DNA of 34,500 bases from an uncultured Lachnospiraceae bacterium (GTDB lineage: Bacteria; Bacillota; Clostridia; Lachnospirales; Lachnospiraceae), in the NCBI GenBank assembly GCA_910586095.1, contig CAJUHQ010000019.1, positions 1,289 through 35,788 on the forward strand, in the 5' to 3' direction. The notes beneath the pieces are model-generated. The model was not told the origin of the DNA, did not search any database, and saw only the letters and a program-made list of their open reading frames with translations. The position numbers were made by a program, and so were the translations under genes. Below are positions 24,171 through 32,392 of the stretch, one piece after another (position 1 is the stretch's first letter; each line of letters begins with the position of its first letter).

Positions 24171-25511
24171 ATGCAAAGTACATTTCAGAAAGAATACTAT
24201 GCCAAACTGGTGTCGCCAAAAAAGGCCGTGGAAATTGTAAAAAGTGGAGATTGGGTGGATTATACCAGTTGTCTTGGGATGCCTGTACTGTTAGATAGGG
24301 CTTTAGCAGAGCGAAAAGAAGAGCTCTATGACGTAAAGATACGTGGGAATCTCATTGCAGGACCCATAGAAACAGCAGAGTGTGACGAGAGCCAGGAACA
24401 TTTTATTTATCATAGCTGGCACTGCTCCTCCTATGAGAGAAAGCTTTGTGATAGAGGACTTTGCTATTATATTCCAATGGTATTTCACAATAATGCTGCC
24501 TATTATGAGCACTTTTTAAAAGTTAATGTTGTTATGGTTAGTGTTTCGCCTATGGACAAACATGGATATTTTAATTTTTCATTAAACACAGGGGTAGCCG
24601 CGCCCATTACTCGTGTAGCAGATTATGTGATTGTGGAAGTTAATGAGCATCTTCCCAAGGTACATGGTGGATATGACGAGTGTATACATGTCTCAGATGT
24701 GGATTATATTGTTGAGGGAGAGCACGATCCCTTTGTGGGAAGCAGAAAATTTGTTCCAACAGAACTTGATAGAAAGATTGCACAAAATATTCTTCCTTAT
24801 TTGGTAGATGGAGCGACTTTGCAGCTTGGAATCGGAAGTATGCCCAATGCAATGGGAGAGCTGATTGCGCAGTCCGATCTCAAAGATTTGGGTATGCATA
24901 CAGAGTTGTGCTCAGATGCTTATTTGAGTTTGTATCAGTCAGGAAAACTTACTAATAAAAAGAAGTGTATTGATCGGGGAAAAGGGGTGTTTGGGTGTGC
25001 GGTGGGCTCAAAAGAACTTTATGAGTGGCTTGATGACAATCACGGAGTCGCGGCGTATCCTTTGGAGTATGTGAACAGACCTAGTGTGATAGCACAAATA
25101 GATCATATGGTGTCTATCAATAGTTGTGTCTCTGTGGATCTATATGGGCAGGTGGCAGCAGAAAGTTCGGGTTCTAGGCAGATTAGTGGCACAGGAGGAC
25201 AGTTGGATTTTTTGGTGGGAGCATCCGCATCGCGCGGAGGCAAAGCGTTTATTTGTATGAGCTCTGTTTATAAGGATAAGGAAGGAAAATATCATTCACG
25301 TATTCGGCCACAGTTTGATGGAGATATTATCACATCACCGCGAAGTCAAGTATATTTTCTGTCTACTGAATATGGTACGATTAATATGGAAGGGCGTTCT
25401 ACATGGGAGCGGGCAAAAGGACTGATTTCTATCGCGCATCCTGATTTTCGCGAGGAGTTAATCAAGGAGGCTGAAAAACGAAAAATTTGGAGAAGGTCCA
25501 ATAAAAGATAA
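24171..25511 (+). CDS. Acyl-CoA:acetate CoA-transferase (butyryl-CoA or 4-hydroxybutyrate type)
   Basis: 446 aa, the usual size for family I-like acetyl-CoA hydrolase/transferase enzymes. The catalytic Glu245 sits in DLGMHTELCSDAY, the site that forms the glutamyl-CoA intermediate. GIGSMPNA (220-227) and ISGTGGQLDFLVGA are the CoA-binding loops. Among relatives are butyryl-CoA:acetate CoA-transferase, the last step of butyrate formation in gut Lachnospiraceae, and 4-hydroxybutyrate CoA-transferase. The N-terminal part (SCLGMPVLLDRALAERK) differs from the classical Roseburia butyrate enzyme as I remember it, so the acyl donor is left open. GGAGGG precedes the ATG. The next gene starts 49 nt downstream and may be co-transcribed. 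Confidence 0.85.
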   Translation: MQSTFQKEYYAKLVSPKKAVEIVKSGDWVDYTSCLGMPVLLDRALAERKEELYDVKIRGNLIAGPIETAECDESQEHFIYHSWHCSSYERKLCDRGLCYYIPMVFHNNAAYYEHFLKVNVVMVSVSPMDKHGYFNFSLNTGVAAPITRVADYVIVEVNEHLPKVHGGYDECIHVSDVDYIVEGEHDPFVGSRKFVPTELDRKIAQNILPYLVDGATLQLGIGSMPNAMGELIAQSDLKDLGMHTELCSDAYLSLYQSGKLTNKKKCIDRGKGVFGCAVGSKELYEWLDDNHGVAAYPLEYVNRPSVIAQIDHMVSINSCVSVDLYGQVAAESSGSRQISGTGGQLDFLVGASASRGGKAFICMSSVYKDKEGKYHSRIRPQFDGDIITSPRSQVYFLSTEYGTINMEGRSTWERAKGLISIAHPDFREELIKEAEKRKIWRRSNKR

Positions 25512-25560
25512 GAGGAATCAGTATAATTGTCTAAAGCAGGACATACAACGGGGGGTTGAG

Positions 25561-26319
25561 ATGAGAGCATGCAAGACAAGGCAAGTATGTGGCAAAACAT
25601 GTCATATTTATCACAATAGTGCAAAAGAAGCGGTTATGCCTATTTTTTATTGGGGGATAGCAAAAGAAGATAAAGAACTGATTAGAGCGGTAGTGTCCTT
25701 TGTGGAAAGACAAATGAATGGGGCAGCGTTTTTGTTAGTGACATATGAAGTGGAGCATTGGAATGATGATTTTTCGCCGTGGGAGGCAAAGGCGGTATTT
25801 GGTGAACAAAAGTTTGGTGGAAAGGCCACAGATACTATTTTGTGGTTGACACAATGCTGTATTCCTGAAATTGAATCTGCTGATGCAGGATATATAGAGC
25901 CTAACCAAATGACATCACGTTTTTTGGTAGGCTATTCTTTGGCAGGTTTGTTTAGTATGTGGGCGTATTTTGAGAGTATTCTGTTTGATGGTGTCGTAAG
26001 CTGCTCAGGCTCGTTTTGGTTTAGCGGATGGGAAATATATGTGACACAACAGATAAAAAGTTTTTGTCGTAAAAAAGAACAATATGTATATATTAGTCTA
26101 GGTACAAAAGAGGAAAAGACACGTAATAGGCAAATGGCAACAGTTGGAGAAAACACACGAGCGCTATACGATTTATTGAAACAGAAATCTATGCCTCTTC
26201 AAACTGTGTTAGAGTGGAACACAGGAGGGCATTTTTCGGAGCCTGATATACGTATTGCAAAGGGAATAAGATGGATTTTGTGTTCTATGCAACAATGTGA
26301 TTGCAATAAAGATTCATAG
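25561..26319 (+). CDS. Alpha/beta hydrolase, esterase-like
   Basis: 252 aa. GYSLAG at 124-129 is the nucleophile elbow (Ser126), and GGHFSEPDIRIAKG carries the likely catalytic His224. The pattern VVSCSGSFWFSGW after the elbow resembles the esterase D/enterochelin esterase-like group. No signal peptide is visible, so it should be cytoplasmic. Four Cys lie in the first 15 residues or close to it (ACKTRQVCGKTC), unusual for the family. The substrate is unknown. A G-rich run ending GGTTGAG serves as ribosome site. Lying 49 nt after the CoA-transferase, it may be its operon partner, perhaps a thioesterase, but this is speculation. Confidence 0.72.
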   Translation: MRACKTRQVCGKTCHIYHNSAKEAVMPIFYWGIAKEDKELIRAVVSFVERQMNGAAFLLVTYEVEHWNDDFSPWEAKAVFGEQKFGGKATDTILWLTQCCIPEIESADAGYIEPNQMTSRFLVGYSLAGLFSMWAYFESILFDGVVSCSGSFWFSGWEIYVTQQIKSFCRKKEQYVYISLGTKEEKTRNRQMATVGENTRALYDLLKQKSMPLQTVLEWNTGGHFSEPDIRIAKGIRWILCSMQQCDCNKDS

Positions 26320-26355
26320 AAATAGAATCTCATGAAAATAAAGTGTAGAAATATA

Positions 26356-26389
26356 CAATTCACAACAAGATTTTTCCAATTCACAACAA
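26356..26389 (+). promoter_or_regulatory. Tandem LytTR-type operator
   Basis: The 13-mer CAATTCACAACAA occurs at 26356-26368 and again at 26377-26389: identical direct repeats, 21 bp start to start. Two repeats one to two helical turns apart upstream of the -35 is the layout of LytTR-family activator sites (AgrA, PlnC types). The regulator gene begins at 26723, so autoregulation is likely. Confidence 0.7.
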
Positions 26390-26393
26390 AGCC

Positions 26394-26422
26394 TTATCAT
26401 TTTGTGTAAATTCTATTATACT
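26394..26422 (+). promoter_or_regulatory. Promoter of LytTR regulator operon
   Basis: TTATCA (26394-26399), a 17-bp spacer and TATACT (26417-26422). The weak -35 lies 5 bp after the second direct repeat, as expected for a promoter that needs an activator. Transcription from here would give a leader of about 290 nt. Confidence 0.6.
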
Positions 26423-26463
26423 AAAGAAACGAAACTGTTTTCAAATGGTGGTTGGTATGTCTA

Positions 26464-26692
26464 TATAGTAAACGCGCATCATATTCAATCCGCCGTTTGG
26501 CCATTCATACCATGAAAGTCGAAGACTTTCATAGTAAACCCCCATGTCTGTCATCAGACACCACTATGAATGAAAGGGGTTTACTATGAATCTGGCGCCA
26601 TACGATCAGCGCAGCACGTGCGCAGACCTACAGAAAGGATTTGAAGACTTTCATAGTATGCAAGTGGAAGTGTTGTCCTATGACAACATTTC
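26464..26692 (+). repeat. Family A repeats forming a structured leader
   Basis: The left part (26469-26538) is a shortened version of the variant at 237-313, with hairpin 26512-26520/26524-26532. A second, perfect 15-bp inverted repeat joins 26528-26542 with 26576-26590 and encloses TGTCTG/CAGACA. Both use the segment TTCATAGTAAAC, so the two folds exclude each other. A further hairpin, TGTTGTC/GACAACA (26671-26677/26682-26688), lies close to the regulator start. There is no gene in this stretch (26320-26722). Confidence 0.75.
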
Positions 26693-26722
26693 CAAAGGAT
26701 AGTTGTAGCATGGGGGCTAAAT

Positions 26723-27475
26723 ATGGAAATAGCAATTTGTGATGATGAAAAACAAGTGTGTGAATGGCTTAAAAATAAAATACAGAAACGATATCCAAAT
26801 GCAGTGATATATTGTTATCAGACAGGACAGGAGCTGATCGAATATGATTGGACAACCTATCCAGATATTTTGTTTCTCGATATCCAAATGCCACAAATAA
26901 ATGGAATAGAGTTGGCACAAAGTCTGCGAAAGAAGGGATGGAAAACTAGCATTATCTTTGTCACAGCCTATACAGATTATGTGTTTGATGCGTTTGATGT
27001 GAGGGCGTTTCATTATTTGGTAAAACCTGTTTTGGAGGAAAAACTTGATGTCGTTTTGGACAGTGCGATCAAGCAAGTTGAGTCTTTTCACATAGTAGAT
27101 AATAATACAATGCAACAAGGAGAAAAGGTGATTGTCGTCAAAAGTGGCGGTGTCTATATTAGTATTAGGAGTGCTGAGATTATGTATGCAGAGGTATTTA
27201 ATCGCAAGGTAATTGTACATACTACATCTGAATGTATCGAATATTATGGAAAGTTGCGAGAGCTAGAGTCTAGTCTGGGAATCGATTTTTATAGGCCACA
27301 CAGAGCGTACCTTGTTCATTTTAAATATGTTACCAAATATGACAATCGCGTCATTTATATAGGAAAAGAGCAAGTGATGATGGCAAAACAAAATTATGCA
27401 GGATTTGTCAAGGAATATATGGCATACATGAAACGTGAGAGCTCCAACTACCAGAGCAGCGCAAACGCCAAGTGA
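26723..27475 (+). CDS. LytTR-family response regulator
   Basis: 250 aa. An N-terminal receiver domain (1-120) has the acidic pair Asp7-Asp8, the phosphorylation site Asp53 (FLDIQMP) and the Lys of LVKPV. The C-terminal LytTR DNA-binding domain (about 135-240) shows the typical FYRPHRAYLVHFKYV segment. AgrA/ComE-type regulators of this kind respond to a GHKL kinase that often senses a peptide, and bind tandem direct repeats. Those repeats lie upstream of its own promoter. GGGGGC precedes the ATG. The cognate kinase gene follows after 83 nt. Confidence 0.9.
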   Translation: MEIAICDDEKQVCEWLKNKIQKRYPNAVIYCYQTGQELIEYDWTTYPDILFLDIQMPQINGIELAQSLRKKGWKTSIIFVTAYTDYVFDAFDVRAFHYLVKPVLEEKLDVVLDSAIKQVESFHIVDNNTMQQGEKVIVVKSGGVYISIRSAEIMYAEVFNRKVIVHTTSECIEYYGKLRELESSLGIDFYRPHRAYLVHFKYVTKYDNRVIYIGKEQVMMAKQNYAGFVKEYMAYMKRESSNYQSSANAK

Positions 27476-27558
27476 TCTTGTGTGAATTGTGTGCAATATG
27501 AGTGAAATCAGGTAAGCACCAAAGTTCATAAAAATTAGGGTTTGGTAGGAGGTACTTT

Positions 27559-28965
27559 TTGGAAGAATGGGATAGTTATTTTCGCGTAGTTTATGAGATC
27601 TATGTGACAATACACAATAGTTTGGCTGCGGCTGCATACGCATATTTTTGTGTGCCATTTGCGGCAAAGAAGCGATATGCTATAGCGACAGGTGTGATTT
27701 ATTTTGTGTCTATTTCGATCATGTTTATAATACCTGTTGAGATCAGTAATTTTGTTGCGTATGGAGCGAGTATGATAGCAGGAATTGCAGTCTTGTGTAT
27801 ATTGGATAGAACTCGTATGTTACAAAAAATATTTCTGGCAGTTACTTTTTTTACAGTCAGGTGGTTGACAGCAGCAGTAAAAAATTGTTTTTTGGTATGG
27901 GGTCATCAATGTAGTGTGGATCTTAAAAGATATTCACAAAGTGTTGAGTATCAATTTATGGTATATTTGATGCAATCTATAGTGGACTGTATTGTAAGTG
28001 GACTGATTATTTTTGGGATTGTTTGGATCATCCGAAGAGCATATAAGTACAATATGGAGAATATGACCATAAAAGAGTTTGTGTTGATGATTTTACCATC
28101 TATGTCAGGAATGGTTGGATATGCAATGCTCAAAATGTACGATCATATGTATTGGGAGGACAAGGGATATGATTTAAGCGAGGTGTCGGGTTCATTTAAT
28201 ATGTTGAGTATGTGTTACTATCTAGCTTCTATCATTACGATTGTAGTGATGATTGTATTTTTCCAGAGTATTAAGGAAAAACAGGAGGAGATGCGACAAA
28301 ATGAGCTACTTTGTAGTCAGATCACTAGTATGAAACAGCACATTGGCGAAGTAGAGAGGCTATATAGTGAGATACGAGGACTTCGGCATGATATGGGAAA
28401 CCATGTTATGATACTAGAATCATTATACTCAACAGGAGAACATACAGCAGCAGATGAATACATGACAGCATTAAAAAATACTCTTATATCACAAGAGTAT
28501 GAAATGAAAAGTGGTAATCCAGTGACAGATGTTATTTTGCTAGAGCGGCGACGAAAGGCACAAGAAAAAGGAATAGAATTTTTGTGTCAGTTTCACTATC
28601 CGCAACATGCACATATGAATGTTTTTGATGTCAGTATTATTTTGAGCAACGCACTAGACAATGCTATCAAGGCCGCGCAGGTCGTACAAAAAGAGAAGGG
28701 CAAAGCAATTATCTATATTGGGTCCTACACCAAAAATAATATGTATATGATTGAAATAAACAACAGTGTGACAGGTGAGATGGAGTGGGATAGAGATGGA
28801 TTGCCTGTATCAACCCTAAATAAAAAAGAAGGGCATGGATATGGACTATTGAATATGAAAAGGGTGGCACAAAAGTACTATGGTGACATATCGGCAGAGT
28901 GCAAGGATGGCATATTTCGACTAAACATTATGATGGTTATGACAGCAAAGGAACAAGGTAATTAG
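27559..28965 (+). CDS. GHKL-domain sensor histidine kinase (AgrC-like)
   Basis: 468 aa. Six or so TM helices fill residues 10-230. A coiled coil then leads to the phosphoacceptor region GLRHDMGNH (His near 277) and a GHKL ATPase domain with NALDNAIKAA (N box) and GHGYGLLNMKRV (G box). This is the AgrC/BlpH-like layout of polytopic kinases that sense peptides or membrane signals. The start is a TTG at 27559, chosen because AGGAGGT ends 5 nt before it and no ATG fits. It pairs with the LytTR regulator upstream. No obvious AgrD-like peptide gene or AgrB protease lies next to it. Confidence 0.88.
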   Translation: MEEWDSYFRVVYEIYVTIHNSLAAAAYAYFCVPFAAKKRYAIATGVIYFVSISIMFIIPVEISNFVAYGASMIAGIAVLCILDRTRMLQKIFLAVTFFTVRWLTAAVKNCFLVWGHQCSVDLKRYSQSVEYQFMVYLMQSIVDCIVSGLIIFGIVWIIRRAYKYNMENMTIKEFVLMILPSMSGMVGYAMLKMYDHMYWEDKGYDLSEVSGSFNMLSMCYYLASIITIVVMIVFFQSIKEKQEEMRQNELLCSQITSMKQHIGEVERLYSEIRGLRHDMGNHVMILESLYSTGEHTAADEYMTALKNTLISQEYEMKSGNPVTDVILLERRRKAQEKGIEFLCQFHYPQHAHMNVFDVSIILSNALDNAIKAAQVVQKEKGKAIIYIGSYTKNNMYMIEINNSVTGEMEWDRDGLPVSTLNKKEGHGYGLLNMKRVAQKYYGDISAECKDGIFRLNIMMVMTAKEQGN

Positions 28966-28966
28966 G

Positions 28967-28999
28967 TTTACGACAGAAAAGAACCGTTTCACAACAAAG
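28967..28999 (+). promoter_or_regulatory. Second LytTR-like site upstream of the FlxA-like gene
   Basis: TTCACAACAAAG at 28988-28999 is the core of the operator at 26356-26389. A 7-of-10 match lies exactly 21 bp upstream (28967-28976), and a weaker one about 22 bp downstream (from 29010). No clean -35/-10 pair was found after it, though TACTAT (29030) and TATAAA (29055) are possible -10 boxes. Confidence 0.45.
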
Positions 29000-29134
29000 T
29001 TGTAAAAATGTCATAAAAAGTTTCCGAAATACTATGTAGCACCGAGAGTGGTGTTATAAAAGTTCCATACTCTTGATATAGACAAGAATATGGATTGCAA
29101 GAAAAATCGCGGTGTACAAAAAGGAGGGAACAAT

Positions 29135-29920
29135 ATGACAATAGGTGGTGTGAATGGCAACGCAACTATAGGAAACAGTCCTGTTCATATGAGTCAGTCA
29201 GTGGATTCCTACAGCAAAAGTTTGCAAAACCAGATTGCAAATGCGCAGAAACAGCTTCAGGAGCTTTCTAAGAATAAGGATCTAGACCCTGAAACTAAAA
29301 TGAAAAAAAGGCAGGAGATTCAAAAACAGATCAGCGATCTTAACAATCAGTTGCGGCAACATCAGATGGAACTGCGACGCAAAGAACAGCAGGAGAAACA
29401 GCAGTCGGAAAAGTCAGTACAAAAGAAAGAACCATCTAAGAAGACAGACGAAGAAACAGCAGGAATGTCACAGACTAATATGACATCAATTCTGTCAGCA
29501 GAAAGCTCTATTAGTCAGGCGAGGGTACAAAGTAGTGTATCTAGACAGGCACAATATCAGGCGAATATCAAAAAGACAGAGTTAAAGCTTGATAGAGGCA
29601 AGGGAAATGCAGAGAAGAAAAGACAGGAGATTGCAGAGCTCGAAGAAAAGTCGCAAGAAGCTGCAGTGGGCCAAATGTCGTCGCTTGCTGACGCGAATCA
29701 GACTGTAAAAGAGGCTACAAAGACACAGAACAAGGATACATCTGTTGACAAACTAGATAAAGATGCAAAGAAAGAAGAACATGTAGATCATACTCAAGAT
29801 ATTGATAATGAACATAAGGATATGAAAGAGGCATCATCTAGTGACAGCAAAACAAATGATACAGAAAGCGATCAGACAACACAAACACCATTCTATACTA
29901 GGATTGACGTCAGAATATAG
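29135..29920 (+). CDS. FlxA-like coiled-coil protein
   Basis: 261 aa. Residues 1-30 are Gly/Asn/Ser-rich (TIGGVNGNATIGNSPVHMS). Then comes a Gln/Lys-rich coiled coil (SLQNQIANAQKQLQELSKN, continuing to about residue 115), the part that matches the FlxA-like family (PF14282). The C-terminal half is low-complexity and highly charged. No signal peptide. In E. coli flxA depends on the flagellar sigma factor; the function in Clostridia is unknown. AGGAGG lies about 10 nt before the ATG at 29135; an ATG at 29090 is upstream of that site. A LytTR-like site is found between the GHKL kinase stop and this gene, suggesting control by that system. Confidence 0.75.
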   Translation: MTIGGVNGNATIGNSPVHMSQSVDSYSKSLQNQIANAQKQLQELSKNKDLDPETKMKKRQEIQKQISDLNNQLRQHQMELRRKEQQEKQQSEKSVQKKEPSKKTDEETAGMSQTNMTSILSAESSISQARVQSSVSRQAQYQANIKKTELKLDRGKGNAEKKRQEIAELEEKSQEAAVGQMSSLADANQTVKEATKTQNKDTSVDKLDKDAKKEEHVDHTQDIDNEHKDMKEASSSDSKTNDTESDQTTQTPFYTRIDVRI

Positions 29921-29925
29921 AGATT

Positions 29926-30084
29926 TACTATGAAAGTAAAGAACAACTTTCATAGTATGGATGGCCATGCGGCCTGTCAAACAGCAGATTGAGCATGATG
30001 CGAGATTACTATGAAAGTAAAGAACAACTTTCATAGTATGGATGGCCATGCGGCCTGTCAAACAGCAGATTGAGCATGATGCGA
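29926..30084 (-). repeat. Two tandem family A repeats in inverse orientation
   Basis: An 81-bp unit is present twice and almost identical. Each begins with a 12-bp stem TACTATGAAAGT/ACTTTCATAGTA (29926-29937/29946-29957 and 30007-30018/30027-30038) and continues with ATGGCCATGCGGCC. Read on the minus strand it matches the variant at 237-313. The first unit begins 5 nt after the FlxA-like stop codon. Confidence 0.88.
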
Positions 30085-30270
30085 GGTTTCCAGCACATTG
30101 ATCCGCAAACAACCATATTACTCAAAAGAAAACGATAAGGAAGTATAAATAAAGCGCAAGGTCTTGTATTTTGATAGCGATAGGATTATGATAAAATACA
30201 TTAGGTTAGAAAAGTTGTTTTGTAGTATTTTTGGTATAAAAACTATACAGTTGGAGCGGATGAACGATAA
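30085..30270 (+). promoter_or_regulatory. Intergenic region with promoter of the OmpR pair
   Basis: TTGTAT (30164-30169), a 17-bp spacer and TATGAT (30187-30192) form the best promoter, about 80 bp before the regulator start. Nothing else is recognised here. Confidence 0.5.
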
Positions 30271-30951
30271 ATGGAGCAAATATTGATTGTGGAGGATGAC
30301 AAGGAGTTAAATCAAGGGTTGTGTAGAGCATTAAAGACACAGAATCGTCAGATAGTGTCCTGTCAGAATCTGAGAACAGCGAGAGAGCAGTTATTGTGTC
30401 AGAACGTATCACTGGTTTTGTTAGATGTGAATTTGCCAGATGGAAGTGGGCTTGATCTATTACATGAGATTAAGGAGAAAACACAAAATCTGCCTGTTAT
30501 TTTATTGACTGCAAATGATACAGATATAGATATTGTTGATGGGTTAGAGAAAGGGGCAGATGACTATATTACAAAACCATTTTCGCTGTCTGTGTTGCGG
30601 GCAAGAGTGAACACACAACTGCGAAAAATCGCCCCATATGAAAAGAAAGCAGTGTTTCAAATCGAAGAACGTTTTACATTTGATTTTGACCAGATGCAAT
30701 TTATGACCAATACAGGTTTTGTTGAACTTAGCAAGACAGAGCAAAGGTTGTTGCGCCTGTTGGTAGAAAATCAAGGAATCATCATAAGCCGTACCAATCT
30801 AATAGACCATATTTGGACGGATACAGCAGAGTGTGTGGATGAAAATGCACTTTCAGTTACCATAAAGCGACTTCGTGACAAGTTAGGTGCACAAGAGTAT
30901 ATTAGGACAGTTTATGGAGTGGGCTATCAGTGGGTAAAAAAACATGAATGA
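30271..30951 (+). CDS. OmpR/PhoB-family response regulator
   Basis: 226 aa. The receiver domain (1-115) has Asp9-Asp10, the phosphorylation site Asp52 (LLDVNLPDGSG) and the Lys of ITKPF. The winged helix (about 130-224) ends with the typical RTVYGVGYQW. Regulators of this class bind DNA as dimers after phosphorylation. The ribosome site is GGAGCGG about 12 nt before the ATG. The stop codon overlaps the kinase start by 8 nt, so translation is coupled. Confidence 0.92.
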   Translation: MEQILIVEDDKELNQGLCRALKTQNRQIVSCQNLRTAREQLLCQNVSLVLLDVNLPDGSGLDLLHEIKEKTQNLPVILLTANDTDIDIVDGLEKGADDYITKPFSLSVLRARVNTQLRKIAPYEKKAVFQIEERFTFDFDQMQFMTNTGFVELSKTEQRLLRLLVENQGIIISRTNLIDHIWTDTAECVDENALSVTIKRLRDKLGAQEYIRTVYGVGYQWVKKHE

Positions 30952-31873
30952 TGGGATACAGCTTTTAGGATGGGGATGTATTGTTATTGCAATTGTGATA
31001 GCAATAACAGCGATAGGATGGAGTCGTTGGCACTCACAACGAATGGTAAATACGATTGAACAAATGCTAAAGGACGCAACAAACGGAAGTTTTATGGAAA
31101 GAGTATTTGATGAAAGTCGTATATCAGCGCTAGAGACAAGGTTTGCCAATTATCTAGCTGCTTCAATGGTGTCTGCACATGCGATCGCTGCTGAGAGAGA
31201 TAAGATTAAGACATTGATTTCAGATCTCTCACATCAGACCAAAACACCTATTGCCAATCTGTTATTGTACAGTGAATTGTTGGAGGAAGAAGAGCTGTCC
31301 GAATCGACACAATACTATATAAAGGCATTGCATAATCAGATTGTAAAGCTGCATTTTTTGATTGATTCATTAGTTAAACTTTCACGTTTAGAGAATGGTA
31401 TTTTAACAGTGTCTGCACGAAGCCAACCACTATATCCTCTTTTGGAGAATGTGTATGAACAATTTTTGCCATCCGCCAAAGAAAAAGGGATAGAATTGTC
31501 TATAGAAAGTATGGACATAGAAGATATGAAAATGGTTGCTTTGTTTGATCGTAAGTGGACGGCGGAGGCACTTTGTAATATCCTAGATAATGCAATAAAA
31601 TATACAAAACAGGGAAATATCAAAATATCTATAACTGCCTATGAGATGTTTGTGCGTATAGACATTGCAGACACAGGTATAGGCATTTCTGAACAGGAGC
31701 AGGCAAAAATCTTTTTGCGCTTTTATCGTGCCGAGGCAGCAAGAGATAGCGAAGGTGTTGGAGTTGGTTTGTACCTGGCACGAGAAATTATATCTAGCGA
31801 AGGTGGCTATATTAAAGTGACCTCTGTCTGTGGTAAAGGATCTACTTTTTCTGTATTTTTACCTAGAGCGTAA
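30944..31873 (+). CDS. Sensor histidine kinase partner of the OmpR regulator
   Basis: 309 aa. One or two short TM segments at the N-terminus (about 6-26) leave almost no extracellular sensor. The phosphoacceptor His97 is in LSHQTKTPIANLLLY, followed by the ATPase with NAIKYTKQG (N box), DTGIGIS (G1), FYRAEAARDSEGVGVGLYL (F/G2). Intramembrane-sensing kinases of this type usually watch cell-envelope stress or work with a transporter. Overlap with the regulator gene shows they form a pair. The target is not seen in this window. The repeat-like hairpin at 31877-31975 begins 4 nt after the stop. Confidence 0.9.
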   Translation: MNDGIQLLGWGCIVIAIVIAITAIGWSRWHSQRMVNTIEQMLKDATNGSFMERVFDESRISALETRFANYLAASMVSAHAIAAERDKIKTLISDLSHQTKTPIANLLLYSELLEEEELSESTQYYIKALHNQIVKLHFLIDSLVKLSRLENGILTVSARSQPLYPLLENVYEQFLPSAKEKGIELSIESMDIEDMKMVALFDRKWTAEALCNILDNAIKYTKQGNIKISITAYEMFVRIDIADTGIGISEQEQAKIFLRFYRAEAARDSEGVGVGLYLAREIISSEGGYIKVTSVCGKGSTFSVFLPRA

Positions 31874-31876
31874 TAA

Positions 31877-31975
31877 GGGACTGTTGCGAAATGGTGTATG
31901 TGCGCAATATATGGTGTGAATATCTAGGACATTTTAACCATATATTGTGAAATTGCCAAATTTTGCAACAGTCTC
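31877..31975. repeat. 99-bp nested inverted repeat, MITE-like
   Basis: Terminal inverted repeats of about 16 bp (31877-31892/31960-31975; core GACTGTTGC...GCAACAGTC) enclose a second stem (AATATATGGT 31906-31915 with ACCATATATT 31937-31946). The whole folds as one long hairpin after the kinase stop codon. It could be a small non-autonomous element or the terminator of the OmpR pair; no clear target duplication was found. Confidence 0.6.
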
Positions 31976-32392
31976 TTTGATGTATATAAGCATCTCAAAT
32001 AGTATTACAGAGTAGACACCGTTTTATTTATAATAGAAGAGTGACAAGATCGTTGGTCAAGGTATATCTCTGATACGAAAAATCTTGGCAAAAAACTGCA
32101 TAAAGATAGGAATTGACACACATTTTTCTGTAGCGTATAATGATACTATCCAATAAAAGGAGAGATGATTTTCCTGAAGTGTATCAATTTTGTGTGGTAT
32201 ACATATCTTTGAAGATCTATAGTACATAGAAAATGGATGCATCGTTTATTACAAAGAATCAGGTAGATTATTTACAATAAAGAAACAGAAAAAAGAGTAA
32301 GAGAATTTTTAATCTTTTACACCCAAGGTTGTGTCTGCGCTGCTACCACAAGCTTGAGATATGATAAAAGCAGCGTAGAAATGAGGGACAAC
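31976..32392. other. Gene-free stretch with a consensus promoter and short ORFs
   Basis: No gene of usual size. It contains a perfect SigA promoter at 32113-32141, an AAAAGGAGAG followed closely by a 15-codon ORF (32165-32212), another 15-codon ORF at 32233, and a hairpin CGCTGCT/AGCAGCG (32338-32344/32369-32375) just before the next gene. Confidence 0.5.
32113..32141 (+). promoter_or_regulatory. Perfect-consensus SigA promoter
   Basis: TTGACA (32113-32118), 17-bp spacer, TATAAT (32136-32141). It lies about 250 bp before the HTH gene, so it would give a long leader or a separate small RNA. Confidence 0.85.

Noticed and set aside
29834..30112. Minus-strand open frame over the inverted family A repeats
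   Set aside because: The 81-bp unit is again a multiple of three, and the product is a duplicated repeat sequence overlapping the FlxA-like gene.
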